A DNA stretch of 64,000 nt, from the NCBI GenBank assembly GCA_050693035.1, contig JBOGWB010000086.1:1-64000 (forward strand), read 5' to 3'. Positions 1-7,985 of this stretch are shown piece by piece (the first letter of the stretch is position 1; each line of letters begins with the position of its first letter). This DNA comes from DASYVD01 sp050693035. Lineage in GTDB: Bacteria > Actinomycetota > UBA4738 > CALAEC01. The notes under the pieces were generated by a model. The model searched no databases, was not told where the DNA came from, and worked only from the letters and a program-made list of their open reading frames with translations. The position numbers and the translations under genes were made by a program.

Positions 1-32
1 GGGGCGTGTGGGTTCGAATCCCACCCCGGGCA
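1..32 (+). tRNA. 3' portion of a tRNA cut by the window edge
   Basis: A T arm is visible: five-base stem GTGGG (8-12), loop TTCGAAT (13-19) and stem CCCAC (20-24). It is followed by a seven-base acceptor strand CCCGGGC (25-31) and discriminator A (32). No CCA is encoded. The anticodon lies outside the window, so the isotype is unknown. The sequence directly after it belongs to a decayed recombinase reading frame, so this tRNA end is a plausible integration site. Confidence 0.7.
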
Positions 33-54
33 CGCACATAGTCCACACGCGCCG
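6..54 (+). repeat. tRNA-end direct repeat, copy 1
   Basis: The segment from the T arm to 54 has a diverged direct copy at 8674-8722. Shared blocks are GTGTGGRTTC, CCCCGGGCAC and AGTCCACACGCGCC, in the same order and orientation, with a divergent middle. Weaker similarity (CTTCCTCTTCCGG against CTTCCCTCTTACGG) seems to extend the pair further. This copy contains the genuine tRNA end, so it is likely the original site and the others derivatives. Confidence 0.5.
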
Positions 55-240
55 CCGCGGCTGCGGCTTCCTCTTCCGGCCGCGGCGAGACGAGCCGGAG
101 CTCCAAGCGCTCTTCCTCGGGTAGCCAGGTCACGGACCGGATCGTCCGCGTGAAGATCTTCCGCTGGTCCTCGAGCCCGCCGGCGGCGAGGACCTGCCGG
201 AGGTCATCGGCGCTGGCCGACGGCCCAGCGCCTGGGCGGC
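37..240 (-). pseudogene. decayed C-terminal tail of a probable site-specific recombinase
   Basis: On the minus strand an open frame reads ..LAAGGLEDQRKIFTRTIR.., then VTWLPEEERLELRLV and an Ala/Arg-rich end that runs into the tRNA. The pattern (RK-hydrophobic-RTIR followed by a beta-strand-like segment) resembles the C-terminal end of large serine recombinases. That family call is an inference from style only. No catalytic domain is present. A diverged copy of positions 95-135 occurs at 11748-11787, so the sequence has moved or been duplicated. It sits directly at the tRNA end, as integrase genes of tRNA-targeting elements usually do. Confidence 0.35.
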
Positions 241-302
241 CCGCCAGAGACCTTCCAACCTATACTCGCTTAGGTCTCGTCGAATTGGCCAAGGCGCCGA
301 AG

Positions 303-1148
303 ATGAACGCAACGGCGGTCCGCTGCGAAGGACTGGTGCACATCTACCGGTCCGCCGCGACCGAAGTGGTTGCTCTGCGGGACGTCGACTTGGTCGTGGA
401 GGACGGGGAGACCGTCGCCCTGCTCGGTCCGTCTGGGGCCGGCAAGACCACTCTCCTGTGGCTCCTAGCCGGGCTGATGCGGCCGAGCGGTGGCCAGCTC
501 TGGCTGCATGGACGGGAGATCAGCCGGCTACCCCTGCGCCAGTTAGACCGCCTGCGGGCTACGCATATCAGCGTGATCTTGCAAAACCCGGCCCGGAATC
601 TCCTGTCGCATGCCAGCGCGGCTCAGAACATCGCCTTCGCACAGCGAGCCGGACCCGCGCGCCACAGAGAGCGGCGCCGGCGCATCGGCGAGCTGCTAGA
701 GGCGGTCGGTTTGCTCGAGATGGCGAATGCCGTCGCGGGCCGGCTCTCAGGTGGCGAGCAGCAGCGGCTCGCGGTGGGGGTGGCCCTGGCCAACTGGCCG
801 CGGCTGGTGTTGGCCGACGAGCCCACCAGCCAGCTGGACGGGATCTCGGCACGTCAGGTGGTCGAGTTGCTTTCCCAGGCTCCGGCGCGCTTCGGGGCCA
901 CGGTCGTGGTCGTCACCCACGATCCTGAGGTGAGCCAAGCGTTCGACCGCATGGTGACGATCCGCGACGGTCGCGTCGGCGCGGAGGGCCGGAGCGGTCG
1001 AGAATACATCGTGATCGGCAGAGACGGGACCGTACAGCTCCCGCCGGAGCTCCACGACGTCCTACCTCCGGGCGGCCTGGCCCGGGTGGTTCCCACGCCT
1101 GACGGCGTCCGACTGTTTCGCGTCGATCCCGAACGGGAGTCGCCGTGA
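303..1148 (+). CDS. ABC transporter ATP-binding protein (FtsX/MacB-type), first subunit
   Basis: 281-residue nucleotide-binding subunit that should power the FtsX-type permease encoded two genes downstream. Walker A GPSGAGKT is at residues 42-49, Q-loop Gln near 94, signature LSGGE at 148-152, Walker B LVLADE at 168-173 and H-loop His near 206. About 55 residues follow the ATPase fold as a small extra tail. The frame is open upstream to 150, but ATG 303 gives the usual family N-terminus. It overlaps the next ATPase gene by GTGA, so the three genes form one translationally coupled operon. The exported substrate cannot be told from sequence. Confidence 0.9.
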   Translation: MNATAVRCEGLVHIYRSAATEVVALRDVDLVVEDGETVALLGPSGAGKTTLLWLLAGLMRPSGGQLWLHGREISRLPLRQLDRLRATHISVILQNPARNLLSHASAAQNIAFAQRAGPARHRERRRRIGELLEAVGLLEMANAVAGRLSGGEQQRLAVGVALANWPRLVLADEPTSQLDGISARQVVELLSQAPARFGATVVVVTHDPEVSQAFDRMVTIRDGRVGAEGRSGREYIVIGRDGTVQLPPELHDVLPPGGLARVVPTPDGVRLFRVDPERESP

Positions 1149-1810
1149 CTGCGGCGCTCACCGCCGAGGGGGTCACTTGCCTGATCGCCGGCCGAGCGGT
1201 GGTCAGCGATGTTTCCCTCGAGGTTCGGTTTAGGGAGCGGGTGGCCCTTTTCGGACCCTCGGGTTCGGGGAAGACCGTGTTGCTCACCACGTTGGGTGGA
1301 CTCATCCCTCCCCAGGCCGGTCGTGTCTGGGTGTCGGGCGTTCCGTTGGATGAGGACCCCCACCGCCGGCGGGATGTGGCGCTTGTATTCCAGAACTATG
1401 GGCTTGTGTCGCTCCTGACTGCTGCGGAGAACGTTGAGGTGGCACTGCGGGCGGCGGGGAGGCCCCCGCATGAGGCAACGGCCATTGCGACGGAGATATT
1501 GGACCGCCTCGATGTGGGGCGATTCGCCGACCACCTGATCGAGGAACTCTCAGGCGGACAAGAGCAGCGGGTGGCGGTGGCACGGGCTCTGGCGCTGCGG
1601 CCTCGCGTGCTCCTCGCCGACGAGCCCACCACCGAGCAGGATGCCGATCACCGGGAGTTGGTCCTCCGCCACTTGCTCGCGGTGACCGAGTACGGGGCGG
1701 CGCTCGTGATGGCGACGCACGATGAACAGGTGGCGGCGCGGTGCGACCGGGTCCTGGAGCTGCGAGAAGGGGCCGTAGTCCACCATCTCGTCGTGGGAGA
1801 CGCTCCGTGA
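1145..1810 (+). CDS. ABC transporter ATP-binding protein, second subunit
   Basis: 221-residue LolD/MacB-like ATPase. Walker A GPSGSGKT is at 37-44, Q-loop Gln 83, signature LSGGQ at 135-139, Walker B VLLADE at 155-160 and His 192. The GTG start lies inside the stop of the preceding ATPase gene, and its own stop overlaps the permease start, both by GTGA. Two different complete ATPases ahead of one permease suggest a heterodimeric ATPase pair; this is inferred from gene order. It lacks the C-terminal tail of its partner. Confidence 0.9.
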   Translation: MTAALTAEGVTCLIAGRAVVSDVSLEVRFRERVALFGPSGSGKTVLLTTLGGLIPPQAGRVWVSGVPLDEDPHRRRDVALVFQNYGLVSLLTAAENVEVALRAAGRPPHEATAIATEILDRLDVGRFADHLIEELSGGQEQRVAVARALALRPRVLLADEPTTEQDADHRELVLRHLLAVTEYGAALVMATHDEQVAARCDRVLELREGAVVHHLVVGDAP

Positions 1811-4800
1811 GCGTGTCGTCTTCTCGCGCAATCGGCGGCGGACTAACCCTCCGGGGGCTATGGCACCGGCGATGGCTGTCGCTCGTGGTCCTGTGTGTCG
1901 CGGCGATCGCCGCGGCAGCGGCGGCCATGGGCCCGACCTACGCCGGTACCGCGCGCACAGCCATCCTCCGCGACGCATTCGCCGAGGCGCCACCGGGGGG
2001 TCGAGGAGTCATGGTGATCTACGAGCCTCGGCTTGAGCCCCCCGAGGACCTCCCGGAGACACGGGAGGCCACGGGTATCCAGCACGCGTTCGGTTCTCCA
2101 ATCATGAGCGCCGAGCTCGCCAGCCCGGTGCTGGGCGAACCCAACGCGGTCAAGCTGATCTGGCGAGACGGCGTCTGCCTGCGGCTGCAACTCCTGTCGG
2201 GCCGGTGCCCCTCGGGGCCTGGCGAGGTGGTGGCCAGCAGGGCCACCAGCACGCGGTACGGGTGGACGGTCGGCGGCCGGGCTCTGCTGGAGGACCTTGT
2301 TCCACCTCGGCCACTCAGAGGCACGCCTGACGGCGACACCCCGGTAGAGCGAGGCCACCCTCTCCCGCTCACCGTCGTGGGAATCTATGAGCCGCGCGAT
2401 CCCGGGGAGGCGTACTGGTTCGGTCTCCCGTACTTCCCCGACTCCATGGGGCGCGCCGAGTACCTCCCCGAGGGACAGCGGCTCTTCGACCCCCTGTTCA
2501 CCGACCAGGCCACCTTGGAGTGGGCCCGCCCGGCGGCGGCGCCCTGGTCCTACAGCGTCACCCTCTTCGTCGACCCGCCGGGGCTGACTGGGGACGATGC
2601 CGAGGGGTTGCGCATGGCCCCGCAGCGGCTTCGGGACCGGGCCATTCGACAGGTCGGCCTGGCGCCAGCCACCGTGCTCAGCGCGATGGAAGCGACAGCG
2701 TCGAGAGCGATCCGGGATATGGGTGCCCTCGGGGTGCCGGTGGCTCTGGTGACTCTCGAGTTGGTCGCCCTGTGCTGGCTGGTGTTGTTCCTCGCGGTCG
2801 CAGACCTCGTGCAGGCCCGCCGCCTGGAGATAGGCCTTGCCCGGTTGCGAGGGCTGTCTCGCGGACAGGTGTGGCGGTTCGGCCTCGGGGAGCCGGTGGT
2901 TCTGCTCCTCGCGGCCCTCCCCGTCGGGTTGCTCGCGGCCCGGCCGATCGCGACATCCCTCTCCCGCGCGGTGCTGGCCCCTGACATTCGGGTGGAGATC
3001 GGTTGGATGGCCTGGGTCACCGCGACCGGCGCGATCGTGGGGGGCCTGCTCGCGGCGGGGCTGGCTGCCCGAGCCACGCTCACGACTCCCGTCACCGAGC
3101 AATGGCGTCGCTCCAGATCGCATCTGGGGCGGCGGAGCTGGGTGCCAGAGGCGATCGTGCTAGCCCTCGTAGCGGCGGGCTTGGTGGAGCTCACCTCGGG
3201 GGGGCTAGTGACCAACCCCTCGAGGCAGCACGCGACGGGACTACTCGTCCCGGCGCTGTTAGGCGTGGGTGTCGCGCTGGTCGCGGCCCGCGCCCTCCCC
3301 TACGCGTGCAGAGCAGCCTTCGGCCTGACTCGCCGCCGCGGAGGGATCGGCGCCTTCTTGGCCCTCCGCCAGATCGCCCGCGCACCGGGTACTGCGAACG
3401 CGGTGATCGTCCTCGCCGTCTCCTTTGCCCTGGCCACCTTCGCCGTGTCCGTCTGGTCGATCACCTCCCAGAACCATGGAGAGGTCGCCCGGACCCACAA
3501 CGGCGCCCCCACGGTGCTGGAGGTGGCGCCTCCGGAGGGATCTTCGCTCCCGGAGCTGGTCGCTCGGGCCGACCCCGGGGGAAGGTCAGCGGCCGCGGTA
3601 GCCATCCACGACCGTGGGGCCGACCTGCTCGCGGTGGATACCGCGCGGGTGGCACACGTGGCTTACTGGCGATCAGACTTCGCCGCGGCGCCCCTGTCTG
3701 AGCTGCTCCGCCGGTTGCGCTCGGCCGTCGCCCCGCGTATACCGCTGTCCGGGGAGCACATTCGAGTCACCGTCGACTCTCGCCGGGTGGCCGATCCCGC
3801 CTTCTCCCTCCTAGTTGACGTGGAGGTCCCCGACCGAACGGGCCGCGTCACCCTTCCCCTGGGCAGGTCTGACTCGGAATCCGCCGTTCTAGCGGGCCGG
3901 CTGTCCCTTGCCTGTCGTCAGTCCTGCGAGCTTCGCGGCTTCACGGTGGACTCGAGCGATGAGGGGCCGGCAGGGGCGGCCCTCGCAGAACTGCTCATCC
4001 GCAAGGTCGAGGTTCGCTCGGGGGGACGGTGGCAAGCCCTCGACGCGGGCCTTACCGAGAGCTGGCGGTGGCGCGCGGAGAGTTCCTCCCCAGGCGTTCG
4101 CCCCGAGACTGCCGGCACGCCGGAGGGCCTCAAGCTGACATTCCTCACCGGTGCAGAGACGCGGGCCGTAGCCGCCATCCACCCCGCCACGCTTCCTGCG
4201 ATCACCGTCGGCCGCATCGAGCCTGAGCCGCGGGGATCGATGGTCTTCGGGCTCGACGGCTTGGGCCTGCAGGTCACTGCCATCGCCCGCGCCCGGGCGG
4301 CGCCCGGCGCCACCGGACCGACCGCCCTGGTCGATTACGAGCTGGCGGACCGTGCGGCCTTCGGGGTCTCGAACCAGGTGAGATACCAGGTTTGGGTGGC
4401 CCCCGGAGCGGCCGCCCGGATCACGCAGGCCCTGCAGGAACAAGGGGTGGCAGTCACGGGCGAACGCGCGGTCGAGGATCTAGTGCGTCGATTCAACCGC
4501 CAGGGACCGGGCCTGGCCCTGGCGCTTCTCCTCGCCGCGGCAGCGGCGGCGGTGACGCTGGCGATGGCCAGGGCGGTGCTCGGACTGTGGGTTGCTGGGC
4601 GCCGGCGCACCTATGAGCTCGCCGCCCTTGCCGCCGTCGGGGTCTCGCCTGGAGCCCAGCGGCGCGCCCTCCTCATCGAACAGGCTCTCACCCTGGGCTT
4701 CGGCGCACTGGTTGGCGTGCTAGCAGGGGTAGCCGCAGCCGGCATCGCAACACCAACGGTCCCGCAGTTCACCATTCAACCGAGCACGCCACCGCTGACT

Positions 4801-4935
4801 TTGGTGCCAGACCCGCTCGTGCTCGGCGGCGCCCCCGCCGCAGCTGCTCTCGCCGTGGCGATCGCTGCCGTCCTAACTACCGAGGCGATCCGGAGGTCCG
4901 TGCGAGTCGAACAGCTGCGCGAAGCGCCGCCATAA
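1807..4935 (+). CDS. FtsX-like ABC transporter permease
   Basis: 1042-residue membrane protein. An N-terminal membrane helix (about residues 17-40) is followed by a long extracytoplasmic domain, a central group of helices (about 310-450 and 480-560), a second large external domain, and a C-terminal helix group (about 870-1035). This duplicated FtsX arrangement is typical of MacB/LolCE-type permeases that act mechanically on substrates at the outer face of the membrane. GTG 1807 overlaps the upstream stop by four bases and is preferred over the in-frame 1741, which would overlap the ATPase by 70 bases. It is the last gene of the operon. Confidence 0.85.
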   Translation: MSVSSSRAIGGGLTLRGLWHRRWLSLVVLCVAAIAAAAAAMGPTYAGTARTAILRDAFAEAPPGGRGVMVIYEPRLEPPEDLPETREATGIQHAFGSPIMSAELASPVLGEPNAVKLIWRDGVCLRLQLLSGRCPSGPGEVVASRATSTRYGWTVGGRALLEDLVPPRPLRGTPDGDTPVERGHPLPLTVVGIYEPRDPGEAYWFGLPYFPDSMGRAEYLPEGQRLFDPLFTDQATLEWARPAAAPWSYSVTLFVDPPGLTGDDAEGLRMAPQRLRDRAIRQVGLAPATVLSAMEATASRAIRDMGALGVPVALVTLELVALCWLVLFLAVADLVQARRLEIGLARLRGLSRGQVWRFGLGEPVVLLLAALPVGLLAARPIATSLSRAVLAPDIRVEIGWMAWVTATGAIVGGLLAAGLAARATLTTPVTEQWRRSRSHLGRRSWVPEAIVLALVAAGLVELTSGGLVTNPSRQHATGLLVPALLGVGVALVAARALPYACRAAFGLTRRRGGIGAFLALRQIARAPGTANAVIVLAVSFALATFAVSVWSITSQNHGEVARTHNGAPTVLEVAPPEGSSLPELVARADPGGRSAAAVAIHDRGADLLAVDTARVAHVAYWRSDFAAAPLSELLRRLRSAVAPRIPLSGEHIRVTVDSRRVADPAFSLLVDVEVPDRTGRVTLPLGRSDSESAVLAGRLSLACRQSCELRGFTVDSSDEGPAGAALAELLIRKVEVRSGGRWQALDAGLTESWRWRAESSSPGVRPETAGTPEGLKLTFLTGAETRAVAAIHPATLPAITVGRIEPEPRGSMVFGLDGLGLQVTAIARARAAPGATGPTALVDYELADRAAFGVSNQVRYQVWVAPGAAARITQALQEQGVAVTGERAVEDLVRRFNRQGPGLALALLLAAAAAAVTLAMARAVLGLWVAGRRRTYELAALAAVGVSPGAQRRALLIEQALTLGFGALVGVLAGVAAAGIATPTVPQFTIQPSTPPLTLVPDPLVLGGAPAAAALAVAIAAVLTTEAIRRSVRVEQLREAPP

Positions 4936-5001
4936 GCCCGTCACTCCTGCAGCCGTTAGGCCGCGCGAGAACGGGAGCCGGGGGGAGCAGCACGACTAGT
5001 T

Positions 5002-5055
5002 CGATTGACTGACCCGCCTCTCTTTGTCCAATCAATCGCCCTTCGCCCGAGGGCG
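5002..5055. promoter_or_regulatory. inverted repeats upstream of the HEPN/AlbA cassette
   Basis: CGATTGA at 5002-5008 is matched by its exact reverse complement TCAATCG at 5032-5038. An overlapping hairpin CGCCCT-7 nt-AGGGCG spans 5037-5055. Both lie in the roughly 200-base gap before the first cassette gene and could be an operator and/or the terminator of the ABC operon. The cassette encodes five DNA-binding-type proteins, so autoregulation here is plausible but only inferred. Confidence 0.3.
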
Positions 5056-5137
5056 ACCGATCTTCTCGGTGTGAATGGACCGGGATGTTATGGTTTGGAG
5101 CCGGAGGTTCGACTTCGGTGGGAGGCCGGAGGAAGAC

Positions 5138-5440
5138 GTGGAGAATGGGGAAGTTCGCAATCTGCTGCGAGTGCTTGTACATCTGACGGCACGCGCCGCC
5201 TTGCCTGAGGAGTATGTGGTGTCGGTGGTGGGAGGAAAGGCCAGCAGCAAGAAGCACATTCGCGCTTACAACTTGTGCGATGGGACTCGTTCACAGGGAG
5301 AGATCGCAAGGCTCTTGAAGTTGGACCAGGGCAACTTTAGCCGGGCGGTTGCCCGATGGGCTAATGCGGGCGTGGTCTTCCGGATTGGATCCGGACGAGA
5401 GGCCAAACTGCTGCACGCATACCCGCTTTCAGAGAAGTGA
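5138..5440 (+). CDS. winged-helix DNA-binding protein, first gene of the HEPN cassette
   Basis: 100 residues from GTG 5138, chosen because GGAGG lies at 5128-5132 with five bases of spacing; an ATG at 5075 is also in frame. After a helical N-terminus, residues from about 45 form a compact winged helix. It contains NLCDGTRSQGEIARLL and LDQGNFSRAV, then an AGVVFRI wing. The pattern of DG-x-R, then EIA, then N..R, then AG-hydrophobic recurs in the N-terminus of the last cassette gene (6679-7491). That suggests both proteins read related DNA sites. Base composition is visibly less GC-rich than the flanking chromosome. Function is unknown; a regulator or antitoxin-like repressor is possible. Confidence 0.7.
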   Translation: MENGEVRNLLRVLVHLTARAALPEEYVVSVVGGKASSKKHIRAYNLCDGTRSQGEIARLLKLDQGNFSRAVARWANAGVVFRIGSGREAKLLHAYPLSEK

Positions 5441-5447
5441 GGTAGAT

Positions 5448-5687
5448 GTGGAATCCGAACTTGAGTACGCCATCCTGGAAAGACTCGATCTCATCCTTAG
5501 GGTTCTGGCCATCCAGGTCGGCGCAGATCAGAGCCTCACAGAACGCGTGCGCCTTCTTAAGGCTGCAGGGCTCGACAACAAGACCATTGCTCAGGTTCTA
5601 AACACATCCCCCGCAGCAGTGCGAGCCCTGCTGTCGAGCGCGCGGAGTCTGAAGCCGCAGACAGCGCGACGTCGAAAGAGAGGATGA
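5448..5687 (+). CDS. small sigma-region-4-like HTH protein, paralog 1
   Basis: 79 residues from GTG 5448, with Shine-Dalgarno GAGG at 5439-5442 overlapping the previous stop. The N-terminal helix (ILERLDLILRVLAIQ) could mediate dimerisation. A helix-turn-helix follows, GLDNKTIAQVLNTSPAAVRA, resembling sigma factor region 4, and then a basic tail. There is no sigma region 2, so it is not a complete sigma factor. Two relatives lie in the same cassette, at 5684-5911 and 6461-6682. It may be a DNA-binding accessory subunit; its role is unknown. Confidence 0.7.
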   Translation: MESELEYAILERLDLILRVLAIQVGADQSLTERVRLLKAAGLDNKTIAQVLNTSPAAVRALLSSARSLKPQTARRRKRG

Positions 5688-5911
5688 GCGTGGCAGATAC
5701 GGAACGGATGGAGCGACTGCTAGCTCTAATTCTATTGAATCAGATGAAAGGCGGATCACAACGCGACAAAGTCCTTGAGCTGAATCGTGCTGGTTTCTCG
5801 AATCTTGAGATTGCTGACCTCCTCCAGACGACGACAGCGGTGGTCTCTCAGCAGCTATACGCAGCTCGACGAACAGGGGGCAAGAAGCAGCGTAGCCCGA
5901 AGAGCGGTTGA
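5684..5911 (+). CDS. small sigma-region-4-like HTH protein, paralog 2
   Basis: 75 residues, starting with an ATGA overlap on the previous stop, which implies translational coupling. It has the same plan as its neighbour: a leading helix (MERLLALILLNQ), an HTH (AGFSNLEIADLLQTTTAVVS) and a Lys/Arg-rich tail. The three relatives share a hydrophobic RL-x-x-IL core, an AG-F/L turn and an IA-x-hydrophobic-L recognition region. They are too diverged to be recent duplicates. Composition is lower in GC than the flanks. Confidence 0.7.
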   Translation: MSVADTERMERLLALILLNQMKGGSQRDKVLELNRAGFSNLEIADLLQTTTAVVSQQLYAARRTGGKKQRSPKSG

Positions 5912-5930
5912 TAGAGGTCCCAGGCGCGTC

Positions 5931-6461
5931 ATGGTAGTGGACTTTCGTTCGCGAGCCTTCTCTATTCCGAATGTGGAATCGTCGGGGAAGAACATTGGTC
6001 GAACCGTGTATTGGAAGCTGTGCGTGATCGAGAATCTTGCGCGTCTGATCGTCCACTCCGTCCTGGAAGCTCAGATCGGCCCGAACTGGTGGAGCATTGC
6101 TGTTGCACCCCGTATTCAGACGAAGGCGGAAGAGCGAGTGGCCACCTACGCACGCCGACCTTGGTACTCGTCTCCTGGCACTCATGACATCTATTTCACG
6201 TTTCTGAGTGAGTTGGTGGAGATCATGCGAGCTAACGCCAATCTCTTTGTGAAAGTAATCCCCGACATCGACCAGTGGATCGCGCGCCTCGAACTCGTTC
6301 GAGTTCCGCGGAACGTAGCTGGACACATGAACTGGGTCAGCAAGATAGACCGTAAGCGAGTCGACGTCACCTACTCAGACATGTGCGCCCTCGTGGGTCA
6401 CCTTGCCGGCGCAGGAGTTGCCATTCTGATTCCGCAAGCTGCCGCTCGAAGGGAGGCTTGA
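5931..6461 (+). CDS. Swt1-like HEPN-domain protein, candidate ribonuclease effector
   Basis: 176 residues, all alpha-helical in appearance. VYWKLCVIENLARLIVHSVL is followed by GPNWW, a layout I recognise from Swt1-type HEPN domains. Near the C-terminus is R127-N128-V-A-G-H132, which fits the R-x4-6-H motif of HEPN RNases with Asn right after Arg. In known HEPN families this motif cleaves RNA, often as a toxin or anti-phage effector. ATG 5931 is used; an in-frame extension upstream to 5787 would overlap the previous gene. The stop shares one base with the next start. Its position among HTH proteins and an AlbA_2 protein suggests toxin/antitoxin or defence function, which is not demonstrated. 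Confidence 0.65.
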   Translation: MVVDFRSRAFSIPNVESSGKNIGRTVYWKLCVIENLARLIVHSVLEAQIGPNWWSIAVAPRIQTKAEERVATYARRPWYSSPGTHDIYFTFLSELVEIMRANANLFVKVIPDIDQWIARLELVRVPRNVAGHMNWVSKIDRKRVDVTYSDMCALVGHLAGAGVAILIPQAAARREA

Positions 6462-6682
6462 TGGGTGACATCCAGGAGGAATTACTCAGAGAGATCAGCC
6501 TCAAACTCGATCGCATCATTGCCATCCTTGCAGTTCGCGGCCAAGATCCTGAGCAGCAGATACGCACGCTCCGAGCCCTCAAGTTCGATTGGCAAACCAT
6601 CGGCGCGGTCGTTGGTTTGTCCCCGGACGCCGCCAGAATGCGGGGTAAGTCCAGAGCCGGCTCTGAGAAGAAAGGCAAATGA
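6461..6682 (+). CDS. small sigma-region-4-like HTH protein, paralog 3
   Basis: 73 residues from ATG 6461, which overlaps the HEPN stop as TGATG; GGGAGG lies just upstream at 6451-6456. The leading helix (LKLDRIIAILAVRGQ) and HTH (KFDWQTIGAVVGLSPDAAR) match the plan of the two small proteins before the HEPN gene. A short basic tail follows. Placement of one paralog directly between the HEPN and AlbA_2 genes, with overlapping junctions on both sides, argues that it is part of the module. No individual function can be assigned. Confidence 0.7.
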   Translation: MGDIQEELLREISLKLDRIIAILAVRGQDPEQQIRTLRALKFDWQTIGAVVGLSPDAARMRGKSRAGSEKKGK

Positions 6683-7491
6683 TCAGTCTTCAGGAGCTCG
6701 TCGCGCGCGGCCGCTTCCTCTTCGCGAGTGCACCAGAGCGCCAGCGCGTCTTTGAGCTGGTTGATGGGAAGCGCAACGCTCGCGACATTGCGAAGAAGTC
6801 AAAGCGACACATCAACAACATTCGAAGGGACCTGAAGCACCTCTCCGATGCAGGCCTGATTCAGGCGAAGCAGACCCGGGACGGGACGCCTCAATTGAAG
6901 GATCGACTTCCCGTGTTCGAGAAGGTGCCGCTGGCCCGAACAATTCCCCCTCGGTACTTTCGAGGAGGGGTACTCAAAACCGCGACAAGCCAGGTCTCGT
7001 CCTCCGCTCGCAGACGTGCCGCGGCACGTTCGCCCATCCGGAAACCCAAACCCTTGGCCGTCCCCTCAGAAACGGGAGTGCTTGACATCTGCCGACATGG
7101 CGAGGACCAGCTCTACGAATTCAAGGGGGTCGGCACGAAGCCTGAGAAGATCGTCAAGGAGATTGCGGCAATGCTCCATGCCAGACAGGGTGGACTCATC
7201 CTGTACGGGGTTGATGACGACGGAACGATTCAGGGCACAGACCTGAGTCGCCAGAAGTTTGATCAGCCACTGCAGAATTGCCTGCGTGACAAGGTCGCTC
7301 CAGCAGCAACTGTAAGGCTAGCTGCCGTGAAGGCACTAGGCCAAGAGGTCCTTGTGATTCTGGTCCCGCCTTGGAATCGCAAAGACGTGTACCAATTCGA
7401 GGGTCGCGTCCTCCTCCGAAAGGGGACCAACGCTGTGTGGGCAAAGCCCGAAGAGGTGCGTCGGCTTCACAGGGGCGAGTACGTACTTTAG
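6679..7491 (+). CDS. winged-helix plus AlbA_2 (Schlafen-type) domain protein
   Basis: 270 residues, coupled to the previous gene by an ATGA overlap. Residues 1-75 form a winged helix (FELVDGKRNARDIAKK, then NIRRDLKHLSDAGL) of the same type as the first cassette gene. A basic linker (about 100-125) leads to an AlbA_2 domain from about 135. That domain shows LYEFKG at 146-150, EIAAMLHARQGG, and LILYGVDDDGTIQG with the usual glycine turns. AlbA_2 domains bind nucleic acids and occur in Schlafen-like nucleases and in bacterial regulators. The AAA or helicase domains often found beyond AlbA_2 are absent. It may be a sensor or regulator for the HEPN protein; that is inference. Confidence 0.75.
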   Translation: MISLQELVARGRFLFASAPERQRVFELVDGKRNARDIAKKSKRHINNIRRDLKHLSDAGLIQAKQTRDGTPQLKDRLPVFEKVPLARTIPPRYFRGGVLKTATSQVSSSARRRAAARSPIRKPKPLAVPSETGVLDICRHGEDQLYEFKGVGTKPEKIVKEIAAMLHARQGGLILYGVDDDGTIQGTDLSRQKFDQPLQNCLRDKVAPAATVRLAAVKALGQEVLVILVPPWNRKDVYQFEGRVLLRKGTNAVWAKPEEVRRLHRGEYVL

Positions 7492-7985
7492 CCTCCCCAC
7501 ACGCCGAAATTTCACCACGCGAGGCCGTGCGATTTCTCATCTCGCGGGAGTTCCGCGCGCTCTTAATCGACACACTGGCAGGGTGGCCGCGGATTAGGCG
7601 CTCAGGGAGCTTCCTACCCAAGGGGCCCCCCTCAGGCCGCCGGAGGAGACGCACGAAGAAGGCGGCGGCGAGAACAGCCTGAGAGCCTTCGGGATGGTCG
7701 CGTTTCGTCCAACTGCGGTTATGAGGTCACGGTCCACGTCGAGCCGATGAACGATGAGGAAGTCCGGCTCTTGGCCGAGACGCTTCTCGGATTGCTCTTG
7801 TCTCGCCACGGCTGGGCGTGATGCAGAGAGGCGCCAGCCCATAGGACAATCCCCTTCCCTCGGACATCGGCAACGTGATGGACCTGGAGACCGCCTGTCC
7901 AGATGGCCAAGGCGGTGGCAGGTCACGGCGGGGCCTTCTCTCCCACCCGGCATTGTTGCTCTACGATCGCTCCCGGAGGTGTCGT
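7492..7985. other. 494-base gap with coding-like relics, no intact gene
   Basis: No frame here has a convincing start. A plus-strand frame ending at 7682 reads EAVRFLISREFRALLIDTL and then a basic RRRTKKAAA tail, which looks like the end of a lost gene. A second relic ends at 7821 and is listed separately. The stretch separates the HEPN/AlbA cassette from the uracil-DNA glycosylase gene, and its composition is intermediate between island and chromosome. Confidence 0.4.
7699..7821 (+). pseudogene. possible C-terminal relic or very small protein
   Basis: The frame reads CGYEVTVHVEPMNDEEVRLL then AETLLGLLLSRHGWA and stops at 7819-7821. The alternating beta-like start and amphipathic helix are typical of real protein and unlike the surrounding shadow frames. 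There is no good upstream start; ATG 7747 would give only 24 residues and has no clear ribosome binding site. I do not recognise the family. It could be the tail of a gene lost when the island was assembled. Confidence 0.3.
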
